Translations under genes and position numbers: made by a program | Assembly: GCA_038363925.1 (NCBI GenBank) | Contig: JAQQWL010000002.1 | Span: 2,294,001 to 2,358,000, forward strand | DNA length: 64,000 nucleotides | From: Apiospora phragmitis | Lineage: Eukaryota > Ascomycota > Sordariomycetes > Amphisphaeriales > Apiosporaceae | Reading direction: 5' to 3' | The notes under the pieces: generated by a model | What the model saw: the letters and a program-made list of their open reading frames with translations, nothing else | The model's database searches: none | Told to the model about the DNA's origin: nothing | Shown: piece after piece, positions 13,201 through 24,374 of the stretch | How the letters are laid out: every line of letters starts with the position of its first letter | Numbering within the stretch: position 1 is the first letter of the stretch

Positions 13201-15291
13201 CAGACGAGCCTTGCTGATGTTTGCAACATTGGCAACGACTTCGTTGCCATCAACTGTTTCGATCCAGGTCTCGGCTCCATAAAGGGCACACATACGGTGG
13301 GCTTTACGACCATCGTCCGTGGGTAGAAGCTCTGCATCGAGTAAATTGTTGGGGCACAAACAGCAGGGCGGTTCGACTTGCGTCTTGGCCCGTACACGCA
13401 GGCGGATCTTCTTGGCTTTCCTGTCGCCTTTGTCTTTGAGTGTTCGTTTGCGCTTACGACCGGGCTGCTTGATTTTAACCGCGTGCGATTGTGACGCAGC
13501 CAGATCTGTCTCGTCCTCATCTTCATCTTCCTCTTCGTCGTCCTCATCATCTTCAGTCTCTTCATAATCCGTCTCTTCTCCACGCAGTTTGCGCTCAATC
13601 TCGTACACATCTACCCAGACGCTGTCCTGAGCCTGGGCACACTCGCACCGCTTCGCGATTTTACCCATAGGCAGCCAGGAGTCGAGTGCGAAGTTGACGG
13701 CCTCGGCGCAGTTGTAGCCAAGATTGTACCCGGAATGGTAGCCATAGGGATAGGTTACCACGAATTCCCCAGGATACGAGACGCACTTGTTGACTTTGAT
13801 GTTGAAGTACTGTTGAAGGTGGTTTGGAGAGATCAAAAAGGCCTTGTGACGGAGAAACTGATCGCAGGCCTTCGCATCGGTTGGCCAGATACTCTTCATA
13901 GCAGCTTCGAACCGGCGGGCATCTCCTTGAGAGATGCTGTACCACTGTTTGGGGGCACCGAAGTGGAGGTAGTTGATGCTGTACAGATCTACGTCTTCCA
14001 GGTGCCATGCGAAAGTGGCCTTCCACATGCCCAGATAGAGATACGCAGTATTGACACCAGGGACTTTGGTACCCAGCACATCCAAAAGATTTGGAAGCTT
14101 GTTGAGATTCCATGCCGTCGTGTCTTCCGGGAATAATGTGCCGGGCAAATCGGCGCCATACAGTGGAGCTGCGTAGGTGAGGGTTTTCCAGTATATCCTC
14201 TCGAGCTCTTCGCACCTTTCGGGTGTGTAGTCCGAGATGTCCATGCGATAATCCCAATCCTTGAAGGCTTCTTCGTCGATTCTGGCCGAAGCTTCGCGTT
14301 TGGCATACTTCCTTCGCGCGGAAGTGGACTGCGTTTTGGCTTTGGCTTGTCTACTTCCTCCCATTCTCCCAACCATAGGGACTGGCTCGTCGTCCTCGTC
14401 CATTTCTGCACCGGGGTCTTTCTCCACGGATTCGAGCACACCCTCACTCGGCTTCGGCGACATGGGCGTCATTGGACGATCTTCTTCATCTGCGTTGTCT
14501 TCTTTGATAATGCTTCTTCGTGTTCTGCCCCTGGTGTTCCTACCGCGGCCGCGCGAACCTGACGCCGTGGTGGTCCTGGGTTTCGGAGGCGCCTGGGCGC
14601 GGCGCTCGCCTCGTCTCGCCGGGGGCTGATGCTCGCTTTGGTCGCATAGCTGGCGCCATTGTGGAAGGTTATAGGACCGCTGGTGCAGAATGTTTACTTG
14701 TCGATAAGTGCCGTTGGATCCCATGATGTCTTGTTTAATGGGTTCCCGAACCCGCACCTGCTTTACCATGTCGTGCAGCTCCGGGAGCTCATTCTTCCAC
14801 TCATCGGGGGGATAACCTTGACGATTCCAGATCTCATGCCGTACGAATCAATCTTGGTCATCTACATGGCATGGGTTAGCCTCAACATACGTTCATCAGA
14901 AAGAAACTCAACATACAAATTTCTTGAAGTCCTTGAATTGATGCATGGTCGGTCTGAAAACCGGAACAGTGCCGGACCATTCTGCTGGATTGACTTCGCC
15001 GATGTCATCTTCTTCTTCCTGCGCTGGTGCGTGTGGTTCCTCCTTCTTGACTTCTTCTTCGCCTGTAGTTGAGGTGGGAGCCGTGGGTGGGCGTTGAATT
15101 TCGGGTTCGTCTAGGTCGCTCAACTCAGAGTCGTCGCTTCCGTCCAGTTTCATGGCATTGTTGCTATCGGGAGGTGAATGGAGACCAAGGTGAGGTTTTG
15201 GTGAATGCTTTTCCGCAGTGTTGGTAGATGCACTTGCGACTTCAATTTGGGGCTGCTCCGGCGCCGACTGGGCCATCGCTTCAACTGACAT
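10204..15291 (-). CDS. JmjN/JmjC/ePHD histone lysine demethylase (KDM4/Rph1 type)
   Basis: This is a predicted Fe(II)/2-oxoglutarate histone H3 demethylase of the KDM4/Rph1/KdmA group. Exons are 15291-14917, 14861-11525, 11476-10450 and 10401-10204, giving about 1645 residues. Order: acidic N-terminus; JmjN (VFRPTMHQFKDFKKF, then MTKIDSYGMRSGIVKVIPP); a basic linker; JmjC with the iron ligands H and E in WHLED, the 2-oxoglutarate residues N and K in INYLHFGAPK, and the distal His in YPYGYHSGYN; an acidic stretch; an extended PHD with Cys/His pairs (CCLCPNN, CLYCRSKRG, CARSYHATC); then about 650 Pro/Gln/Ser/Tyr-rich disordered residues. JmjN is broken after VIPP at a C6 run (14806-14811) that needs a seventh C. 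The start is the ATG before SVEAMAQS; an in-frame GTG is 12 nt further upstream. The active-site residues look intact. Confidence 0.93.
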
Positions 15292-16340
15292 CTTGTAAGC
15301 CACTACATGCGATCAGTGCACATAGAAATTCGGGCGATCATTGGGCGACCGTGGTGGCGTTGCGTGAGAGAGACAGAGAGCGTTGTCGCAACGGGGATTA
15401 ACGAGTGAAATGGGAGTCGGTTTAAGGTGGGATGGAGCGTGAGTGGAGTCGGTTATTCTCCGGTGGACCTGCTGTGAATGGGCACAACAAGCAGGTACGT
15501 AAAACAATAGCAGATAGGAAATCGAATGATCTTCCCGGGGTTTTTACGATGGAAGAAAGCAAAAGTTGAAGACTTTAGTTTCCTCTCATCGTTGGGACGC
15601 CGAGGATGTATAGTAGGTAGTAGGTTAGGAAAGTTACCATGGCTGTTTTTCGCCGGTCAGTAACTAACTGAAGTGGAGATTTGTCTCATGGGCTAATTGT
15701 CGAACGATTTTGAATGACGGCACCTGCACCTATCCGTACTTGTAGTATCTCCATGGATGACAATCGGATACATAAGAGGACAGTACATCGAGTGCGCATA
15801 TCATCTACTACATAAACCCATTAATGGTATGTAGATCATTCCACTACTAAGTGATCATTATTGGATAATCCAGTCACAGTTATTCATCACAATCGGTATA
15901 CGCGCTGCATGTCTGTACATCTACGAACTTAATAAAATCCGTTCATGAGATTACGTACATATTTATATTTCCCTGCATCTAAAGACATCGGCATAATTCT
16001 TTGGTTCGCTAGGTATTTGTGACATTGTACTCGTATTGATCAATAGGATCGGGTGGCCTGTGTTTCTGACCATTTGTATTGGTTCAAATCCGCACTTTAT
16101 CTCTGAGGTCGGTGGTTACGGATTCCTTTTCGATTAAGACGCCGTTGGAAGTTGATTGATACAGGCTGTCAACGAGCAAGCACGGTGATGCTGAAATGGC
16201 CCAAGCTTGAGTCCACCTACCCCACGATGGCCTTTTGCGGCTGAAGCGCAACTACACACCTGCCAGCCTGCGCAACTACAATCTCGCGTCCCCCCAAGCA
16301 TACCTAAGCTGCACCCAACCCCCAGGGTATAAAACGAATC
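15292..16340. promoter_or_regulatory. Divergent promoter region, demethylase / CENP-W
   Basis: About 1.05 kb lies between two divergent genes. It is AT-rich around 15750-16000 and contains the GTAGGTAGTAGGTTAGG cluster near 15613. A TATAAAA word at 16329-16335 lies only about 6 nt upstream of the CENP-W start codon, too close to be a conventional TATA box for that ATG. No coding frame is recognised. Confidence 0.5.
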
Positions 16341-16776
16341 ATGGCGCCGGGTCAGAAGTTGTATCCCAGAGCGACTGTTCGAAAGATCGTAAAGGCGCAT
16401 TCGAAGTGCAACGTGAGCAAGAATGTCGATGTTATGGTGAGTTAGCTGCAAGCTTCCGAGACGCGTTTTGGAGCATGGATTCTAACAACAGGTGTTTGCG
16501 ATAGGTTTTCCTCGACTATGTTCTGTTCATGCAATCGTACGAAAAAAATATCTTGCTATCGCTAACATCCGAAACACAAAAAACCCAACTAACCATGTGT
16601 TGCAGGCTCATGAAAGAGGCTGCCATCGACTCGAAGCAAGCAGGCGAACGCGGTGTTAGCGCCAAGAGCATCAAGAAGGTGACGGCTGTAAGTTAGCAAG
16701 ATGGCAAGCATCCCGTATCACGCACGAAGTAACCAACACACAACCACAGGACACGCTTGCGAAATTCAAGGGTTGA
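16341..16776 (+). CDS. CENP-W-like histone-fold kinetochore protein (Wip1)
   Basis: This is a 78-residue protein encoded by four short exons: 16341-16436, 16505-16536, 16606-16687 and 16750-16776. The spliced product reads MAPGQKLYPRATVRKIVKAH, then NVDVMVFLDYVLFMQ, LMKEAAIDSKQAGERG, SAKSIKKVTADTLAKFKG. That is the helix-loop-helix pattern of a histone fold and matches what I know of fungal CENP-W, which pairs with CENP-T in the inner kinetochore and binds centromeric DNA. Splice phases all agree, and the intron ends are canonical (GTGAGT, GTAAGT; a CTAAC branch site at 16589). The first intron could instead end at 16491, but only the 16504 acceptor gives the conserved VFLDY. No single exon exceeds 32 codons, so simple ORF calling misses the gene. 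Confidence 0.88.
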
Positions 16777-17903
16777 AGACTGCAAGGAAAACAAGAGAGC
16801 AAGCACGCCGACAAAACCACATTCGAGCATATATGATCATCCGACTACTGCCCTTCGGCTCTGAATTGCCATACCATAGGGTAGGGACCGCGGGTCGAGG
16901 CAACGCAAGCTGCGACGGCTATCGCCAGGGCAATAAAGCGACAACATCAAGCCACCCCCAAAATCAACACCTGGGTCCTACAAGGATGTAATTTCAGGGG
17001 ATGTGAGGAATTGCAGCTCTATCAACGATCATGTCCTTAAATAAATAAAAAACTCCGGATTCCTGGTTGGATGGTTCCAGTGCGGCTCGGGTCCCGCTAT
17101 AAGCTTGATACATATGTGACGGAGCAAGGGCGGGGCTGTCGCGTGCTTCCTGAAGTGGAGAAGTCTTAGTTGCGGGCGGGAATGCAAGAGACCACCTGGC
17201 TTATAGAAGTCTGTGGCATCAAATTGACAAACGGGCGTCTGAATGAATGCAATCATTACCTATATATGCGTAAATAAGTTATGTTGCATCTTTACTGCCA
17301 GTGAGAAATAGGTGCCTTAAGAAAGCTTAGGGGCACTGGTTGCATCTGAGAGACTGATTGATTACCTACTGCTTGAACACTTGTTCCACGAGCAATGCAG
17401 TCATCGGGAGCCTTGTTGCAGCAGCAGATGCCGTTTTTGAATGACTGCCGGGGGGTGTTTAGCGTGTCCTAAGCATTGGGTTGGCATCCTAGAGCAGCAG
17501 AGCTCCAAACAGCAGCTGCTGCCAGGGACCAATCTAAGATCTTGAATCTCGAGACCAAACACCAAAGCTCTTTGCGTCCCAAAAAATTCTACAATCTCAC
17601 TTCCGGAACCTACACAATTCGTAGAACCTGTACAACAACCTGCATTCTTCTTCCCGACCACCCAAGTCCTAGTATTTTAAGAGCAACCCTCTTATTGTGA
17701 GACAGTCCCTCAATACAACTCCAGGTAAACCTCTACCTAGACTCACCACCTTTGGTTTGCGATCCAAATTTCCATCCTCAACCCACGCCCTACCCAGCTC
17801 GGCCCTTCCCCCAACCAGAACAAACGGTTGTGTACACGTCTAGCACTTGAGCGACACCACTGCCTCCTGCCCCGACCAACAGATCCTCCATACATCCCCG
17901 AAA
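16777..17903. other. Intergenic with pyrimidine-rich leader
   Basis: This 1.1-kb stretch lies between CENP-W and the YAG7-like gene, both rightward. The last 250 nt are CT-rich with many short ACC/CTC runs, typical of a fungal promoter and 5' leader. I see no coding gene. Confidence 0.55.
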
Positions 17904-19483
17904 ATGCCTTCTTCCGCCGTGCAGAACCCCGTGGGTCCCACAGAGTCCAAGTCCGCCAAGAAGAAGAAGGCCGCCGCCGCCGCTCAGCGCACCGATTCTC
18001 CTGCTCCTAGCCCCTCCGCCCCCATTTCCGTGTCTGGTGATGATGCCAACGAGAGCCCTTATGTTCGTGAGCTGCAGAAGTAAGTCTTGCCTTGCTACGT
18101 CTTTTGCCGGTGGGTGGGCGGCCTTGAAAACTGACTCGCTGGCCTTTCAGGAATATCCGCAACATCAACAAGAAGATCGTGAGTTAACCCCCAATTACTC
18201 TACCAACACTCTGGATACCTGTCAGGTCAAAGCTAATTCTCGTCTCCAAGTCCAATGTCACCAAGACCCATGCGCTGATCGAGCAGCACAAAGACAAGTC
18301 CCTTGAGGAGATGGTCGCTGCTAAGATCATCAACGCCGATCAAAAATCCCAAGTCCTCAAGAAACCTCAGCTCGAGTCTCAGCTCGCCCAAGTGGAAGAG
18401 CAGCTTGCCCAGTACAAGAAGGTAGACGAGGAGTACCGAACTAAGAGTGCGGCGGATAAGGCCAAGGTCGAGAAGGACTTGACGGAGAGACTGGAGAAGG
18501 AAAAGGCCGATGCCTTGGTAGCCGCCACCGAAAAAGCTGCCGCCGACATCAAGAAAGTACAACACGACAGCCTGCTGGTCCTCACCCAATTCCTGCGATT
18601 GGCCGCCGCCAGACGATCCGAGGATGCTGATGCCACTGCCGACGAGAATATGGCTCTGGAGGGTGTCCTGCTGAACGTTTACTCGGGTGATGAGAACGCT
18701 GTTGCCACTATGATGAAGCTGATCGAGGGTTCAGAGGAGAAGACTAGAAGCGTCAGTGGTGACGAGCTGCAAACTTCTTGTATGTCCGCAGGCACAGATG
18801 CCTTCTTCTCTCGCGTTCCATTACTAACATGTTCATAGTCGCCCAGGTCAAGGCTGCATCCGCCGCGCATGTTCAAGTCTTCGCTGCGGCTGAGGATCCG
18901 GTTCCCGAAGCCACCGAGGCCACGGCCGATGCTCCTGTATCCGATCCTACAGTAACCCATGCTGGTCTCACTGAAATCGAGGACACGGAGACTTCAGCTC
19001 CTTTGGCGAATGGACATAACGAGCCCATTCCAATGCCAGCATCAGTGACGAAGCTGCAAACGCTGCCGCGGAATTTCAATGGGATAACACGAATGATATG
19101 AGTGCTTCTCAGGAAGACTGGGTCAAGGTGCCCCGAGACCCTACGGAGACAGACACCGGCTTGACTGCCACACCCGCAGCCTCTGGTCCTGTCCAGTCAT
19201 GGGCTGATGATCAGCCCGAGAATCCGCCCGAGGTAAATCTCTCCCCGATTGCCTAGCTCATGTCGCATAATACTAACATGTGCACTAGACCACTGCCGCT
19301 CAAGCAGACGATGGTTTCCAATCGGTCCAGCGCAACCGGCCTCGAGGTCAAGGCGAAGGTGGCGAGCATCGCGGCGGACGCCGAGGAGGACGGGGTGACT
19401 ATCGTGGTCGCGGCCGAGGCGAGGGCGGCCGAGGACGAGGTCGCTACAATGATCGACGTGGCGGTGGAAAGCCATCATCATAG
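17904..19483 (+). CDS. YAG7-like protein with C-terminal RGG repeats
   Basis: Five exons (17904-18079, 18151-18178, 18251-18779, 18839-19232, 19289-19483) encode about 440 residues. After a Lys/Ala/Pro-rich N-terminus comes SPYVRELQKNIRNINKKI, then a coiled-coil-rich region (LEEMVAAKIINADQKSQ, ESQLAQVEEQLAQYKK, and a long Lys/Glu/Ala helix), which is the signature of the fungal YAG7 dimerisation family. The C-terminus (GQGEGGEHRGGRRGGRGDYR and on) is an RGG/RG box, which usually binds RNA or ribosomes. The molecular role is not established from sequence. Frame is lost once, at 19030-19034, where PIP runs into NASISDEAANAAAEFQWDN only if one A is added. The acceptor at 18250 is chosen because it restores the helix; another AG at 18224 gives no usable frame. 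Confidence 0.82.
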
Positions 19484-20178
19484 ATGGCCTCCACAAGTTC
19501 CACTGGCCGTGATAACAGCGGGTCCTCCGCAAGTTGGTCGCACCAGAGTTAACTGGTAGAACCGGTAACATGGCATATCCGAGGAGAAAAGTGAGCTTCT
19601 TGGTTGGAGGATGTATCCCTATACGAACCTCCGGTCGTGACACCAGAACAGGATGGGGTTGGTTCTGATCAAATCGCTAACAGAGATCGGACTGGAATCC
19701 CTCCATTCCAGGAATTTGGCAGCTAAATGTAATATCACCACTGTGCCGTACCGGTACTAACTAAACCTTATGGCCCCTCCCTGACCGTTGTTGTGCATGT
19801 GGACATTTACTCGTGTAAGTACGGTATGATGCTGTACGGTGCCGCTTCTGCCTCGTATGCTATCCTCCAGGTTTCCCTAAAAAGAAGCCTTGTTCGACCC
19901 TGGTAAAGATCCTGAGAAACTAGTCGAGTTACGGGGCCTTTCCCATAGAGTCAATGGTAAAATGAGGATAATCTACAAGAACCAAGCGGAGAAAATAAAA
20001 GCCAGTCATTAAGATTTTTTTTGGTAGGATAGGAGCCTATCACGTCATCGTGGTGATGTAGCGAATTAAAACGGTTCACAATGTGCCTATTAAAAAGTGA
20101 CTGAAGTTACAGCGATCTGGCTAGAACAGTGTCATTCCCCAACTTGCCACAATAGCCGACCCCGTGATTTCTTAGATT
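19484..20178. other. Intergenic, convergent 3' flanks
   Basis: This separates the stops of the YAG7-like gene (+) and the aminopeptidase (-). No gene or notable repeat is seen. Confidence 0.6.
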
Positions 20179-23008
20179 TTAGGACAAGTATCCGTTGGCC
20201 CCGAGGAACTCCTTCAGGACCTCAGCATCTCTCTGGCGGTAAGCCGCGCGTCCGCGGATGGCGTCCTTGACCTGCTCCAACGACCGGTCGAACGCGGCCG
20301 TGTCCTTGCCCTTGAAGAAGGCGTCGATCTCGTCGAGGTACTTGGCGTCGGTGAACTTCTTGAGCGAGAGGCGGACGAAGCGGTCCAGCACCACCGGGTT
20401 GGCCATCTTGGTGCTGACCTGGTCCCAGTTCTCCTTCATGAACTGCCACTGGATGGCGCGGCCCTTGGAGTTGCCGGCCAGCGCCGTGCTCAGGTAGTGC
20501 ATGTCGCCGCTGGGGATAGAGTCGGAAGCGGCTGCCGGAGGCGACAGGTTGAATAGGAAGGGGATACACTGGTTCTTGAGGATCTCGACGTCGCCAATTT
20601 GCCCGATGGATGAAAGGCACATTTCTCTGCCGTCGACCGAAGTAGTCGTCTCCCACTCCTTCTTCAAAGCTGCGAAAGCCTCGGCGGGAGCGCGTTTGAC
20701 ACCAGCACGGTAAACGACGCTACGCAGATCGGGGCTCAGAACAATGCCTTCATTTTTCCACGCCTCGAATAGCTGCGTTGCCTTCTCCAATACCCTTCAT
20801 TCGAACCTGTTAGCATGCGCGTCACAATATAACAAATCGTGCCATAGAATGGCATTGGATTGAAACTTACTTTGTGTGTCCATTGACCACAGCTGTCAAC
20901 AAGAGACGCTTTCGCAGCAATCCTGTTAGGAAATCCTCCCCGGCGGCGGGCTCCCACCCAACCCTTTCAATCGCGTCGTTGATGAGTTTCAGGGTGAAGT
21001 TCTCCAGGCCCTTCTTGATCTCATCGTTGTCGCTGAAGACAGACTTGACGGACCCGAGAGTGTTCAGTGCCTGGTTCCACACGATCTGGCTCGTTTCGGC
21101 TCCAAACCCTTGGAGGAATGCCAACAGAGCTGGAGTCGTGCCGTAACCAGCAGAAGCAAGATCCCTTGCCGAGCCAAGTGTAGCCACCTTGTCCTCGACA
21201 GTGAGCTTCTCCAGTTGGGTGCCGAGCTTTGCCAATCGAGCAGGCGGATAGTTTGTTCGGTAAAAGCCAAACCCGTTGTGGTTCAGCTTATAGAAATCGT
21301 CGTCAATGTCTCGGAATGTTTCTTCCTTGGTGGTTAAGGCAAGACTCTGTACCTCCTGAGTGCCGACCTTGCCCTGCAAACCAACAGGTACCCACCAGGT
21401 AGTTTCATCTTCCTCAGGTTTCACGTCCCCAGTAGACAAGAATCGTGACTGTTTCACACTGATCTGGCCCGGCTCCTCGGCGACGGTGAGCAACGGGAAA
21501 CCAATCTTCTGTGTCCAGTTGGACATCAATGAGGCAACATCAGTCCCAGTAGCCTCAGCCAATCCAGCCCACAGTGCCTCTGTCTTGGCATTGCCATAGG
21601 CATGTTTCTTGAGATAGATAGATACACCCTTCAGGAACTGTTTCTCTCCTACATGGTTTGCCAGCATTCTCAAAGTCGAACAACCCTTGCAGTAGCTGAT
21701 TGCGTCGAAGATCTGGTTCACGTCAAGGGCGTCCTGCACCGGGACATAGATAGGATGGGAAGCGCGAATCGAGTCAAGCTGGAAAGCCGACTCCATCCCA
21801 TCACCGACAAATTTGGCCCAGACATTCCAGTCGGGATGGAACTCGTTGACAGCATACCATCCTACCCATGTAGCAAAACTCTCGTTCAACCACAGCTCAT
21901 CCCACCAGTCCATTGTTACCAGGTTTCCGAACCATTGGTGGGCAAGTTCGTGTGCCACGACGTAGGCAATGCGCATCTTATAAGCCGCATCCGAGGTTTT
22001 CTCGTCAAATAGAACTGCCGTGGTCCTGTAAGTCACGAGTCCCCAGTTCTCCATTGCTCCGTGTGTGAATTCGTGAACTGCAACAAGATCGGCCTTGGGG
22101 AGAGGATAGTCAATATCGAAAACCTTCGAGAATAAGTCGATAGTCTTGGGAGCATGCTCCAGAGCCCATCTGCCCTGTTCCTTGAGGCCTCGAGTGGTAT
22201 AGACACGGACAGGGATCTGTTTGCCATTGTAGCGGCGCTCGGTGTGACTTTCAACATACTCGAAATCGCCCAGGGCCCAAGCCAAGAGATAGGTGCTCAT
22301 CACCGGGGTCCGTTCGAAAGTAACCTTCTGGAGGCCTTCTCCAGTCTTGGTAACACTCTTGACGGGCATATTGGACAATGCCACCTGGTCCTCAGGCACC
22401 TCGATGTCAAAGTCAAAGGTAGCCTTGAGGCGAGGCTCATCGAAACAGGGAAATGCACGTCGAGCATCGCAGGCCTCGAACTGAGTGCTGAGCATGTAGT
22501 GAAACTGGTCATCCCTTGGGACTGAAGCAGCTGCAGGTACCACAGGCTTGTACTTGCTTCTATAGAAGCCAGCCATATCGTTATTCAAGATGCCCTCGAA
22601 AGCTATCTCCAGGGATGCCTTGTTAGTCGGTGGGATCTCCTGAGCGAAGCTCAAGGTAGCGCGTTGTTTCTTCTCATCATAGCTGAATTTGGAAGTCTCC
22701 AAAGTCTGCGTAGCCTTGGTGTGCGAGACAGTCAACTTGGCGGACGAGAGCTTGAGCTCCAAGGCATTGATGACAACATCCTTGGTCGGCTCAAGGACTT
22801 CTACATCGATACTGATGGATAATTAGCATGCGAGGAGATAATCAAAGTCTTTGGCGAGGGCAATGCTTGATCGACGAATCAAGACAAATGGTGCAATCTA
22901 CTTACATGACTTTTCCTCGGTAAGTCCAGTTCTTGAAATCCAGGCAGAGAGAGACAGGTCATAGTGGGATGGCTTGATAGCCGGGGGCAAGGTATCTCGG
23001 TCCGTCAT
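20179..23008 (-). CDS. APE2: M1-family zinc aminopeptidase (Ape2/Aap1, puromycin-sensitive type)
   Basis: This metallopeptidase removes N-terminal residues from peptides. Exons are 23008-22906, 22811-20871 and 20794-20179, giving 886 residues, the normal family length. The substrate-binding GAMENWG is within HEFTHGAMENWGLVTYR; the zinc site is HELAHQWFGN followed by NESFATW, supplying the HExxH...E ligands. An ERAP1-like C-terminal helical domain follows. One base is missing at 22944-22945: SHYDLSLS continues to DLDFKNWTYRGKV only when restored. The start used is MTDRDTLPPAIKPSHYDL. The frame stays open upstream to another ATG at 23191, adding 61 residues that include SRRHFSIST, a typical mitochondrial presequence motif, so alternative starts may yield mitochondrial and cytosolic forms. 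Confidence 0.95.
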
Positions 23009-24047
23009 AATGAAAGAAGGAATAATGGGCGAACACTGAGCCCTCGTTGAGATGGAGAAATGTCGTCGAGATATAGCGGCAGTCCCCAGTGCTGAAGACG
23101 AGCGGTAGGGCAATTTGGAATACGGGCTGGCGCCAGTCAATGCCGGCGAGGTGTGATGACTGCAATAGGCAGGTATTACAGGGGGATTCATTAGCCGACT
23201 GGACGGTATTGGCGGAGGATGTTGATGAGTACGAATAATACCCAATGGTGGTGAATGGGCTAATGTCGACAGAGTGGTTTTACCCCTCAGGAAGCCATAC
23301 GTACCCCTCGGTCGCTGCATGTCGCACTTTTGGCGGGCGACACGGACAAGACGGGGCAACAAACGGGCAACAGAAACGTAACCGTCCACTTTTCCCATGA
23401 CAAATAAGTACCTGGAAGATGCAGCTCGCGCATAAAGCGAGGCTACATAATGTGCAATGGGAACCTCCGAGCGCCAAACTAATATGTGCAATTGGCTGGT
23501 CTCTAAGGACAATTTAATTCTAGGAATGGAAGTTTATGGTGGTCGTTTATATGCCTAAGGTAATATCCAAGTGCAGAAGGTCAGGTACTACTACTACCTC
23601 TGTAGACGGCTGGGGCTAGCTCTATGCACAGTGACGGGAAGGTAGGATGGATTTCGATATGCGGGACCCCCAGTCATCCAATCAAGCTCGTGTAGAGCAA
23701 CATCAAACAAAATCAAGAGTGTATACTACCTTACCTCATACCTCGTTCCCGTGAAGCACGTAGCTATTGATTGATACGTCTGGTTACAGCTACCGTCGTC
23801 TCAAATTGTGCTTCCTCCAGTCCTGTCACTTCCGATCAATTCGATTCCTTTGATGGCTAATAGCTAAGCCATCACTGCTTAGCATTCCTACTTACTTACA
23901 TCTCACCTGGGCTTCTGAACTCCTTTGATAAGTCATTGTACACCTCGCGTCAAAAACTGCAAGCTGTGCATCGGACGATATCGCTTTTGCTAGGTCTGGC
24001 CTGGTCGGATGATAAATCTATAGACTAGAACGGACGAAGGAGTTACC
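23009..24047. promoter_or_regulatory. Aminopeptidase promoter and flank of APC10
   Basis: This is the divergent region between the aminopeptidase and APC10 genes. Positions 23009-23191 may be coding as the in-frame N-terminal extension of the aminopeptidase. The rest holds no recognised gene. Confidence 0.5.
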
Positions 24048-24201
24048 ATGGACAGTCGCCGACAGCTCTTCGGCGCACCCTCTCGTCTTGACCATCCTTC
24101 TTTGCAGTCATCTCGCCGACCTGATAGTAACCCGTGGGATCAACTTGCCCCAGCCGATCCGTCTTCTGGTTTGCCTCCACGATGGGAACAAACCGGTCAA
24201 G
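24048..24201 (+). CDS. Possible 5' exon of APC10 (unresolved junction)
   Basis: The ATG at 24048 opens a 51-codon stretch (MDSRRQLFGAPSRLDHPS, ending PPRWEQTGQ) that runs into a good GTCAGT donor at 24202. It looks coding and ends like a first exon. I could not find an acceptor that joins it in phase to the APC10 body at 24375, unless an indel lies between. It may be the true N-terminus of APC10 or a separate upstream ORF. Confidence 0.4.
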
Positions 24202-24374
24202 GTCAGTGACACATACCCTTCACTTGCGTTCACATTCTCTTTTGTCGAGTTGAAGACCCCAAACGCTGCCAATCCGTTTCGAGAATTGCGTATTGTCTAC
24301 CTCACTTCCATTCAAAGAGTTATTCCAATCACTTCACAATTTTGCCACCATGCTCCCTTGAATACACATCGACG

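Noticed and set aside
13954..13965. Ala in HFGAPK of the JmjC domain, where animal KDM4 has Glu, first read as loss of an iron ligand
   Set aside because: The iron-binding HxE is the earlier WHLED motif, which is intact, as is the distal His in YGYHSGYN. The N and K that hold 2-oxoglutarate are also kept, so no loss of activity is implied.
16060..16100. GGTTCAAATCC resembling a tRNA B box
   Set aside because: The flanking bases do not form a T-arm stem and there is no matching A box or acceptor stem at tRNA spacing.
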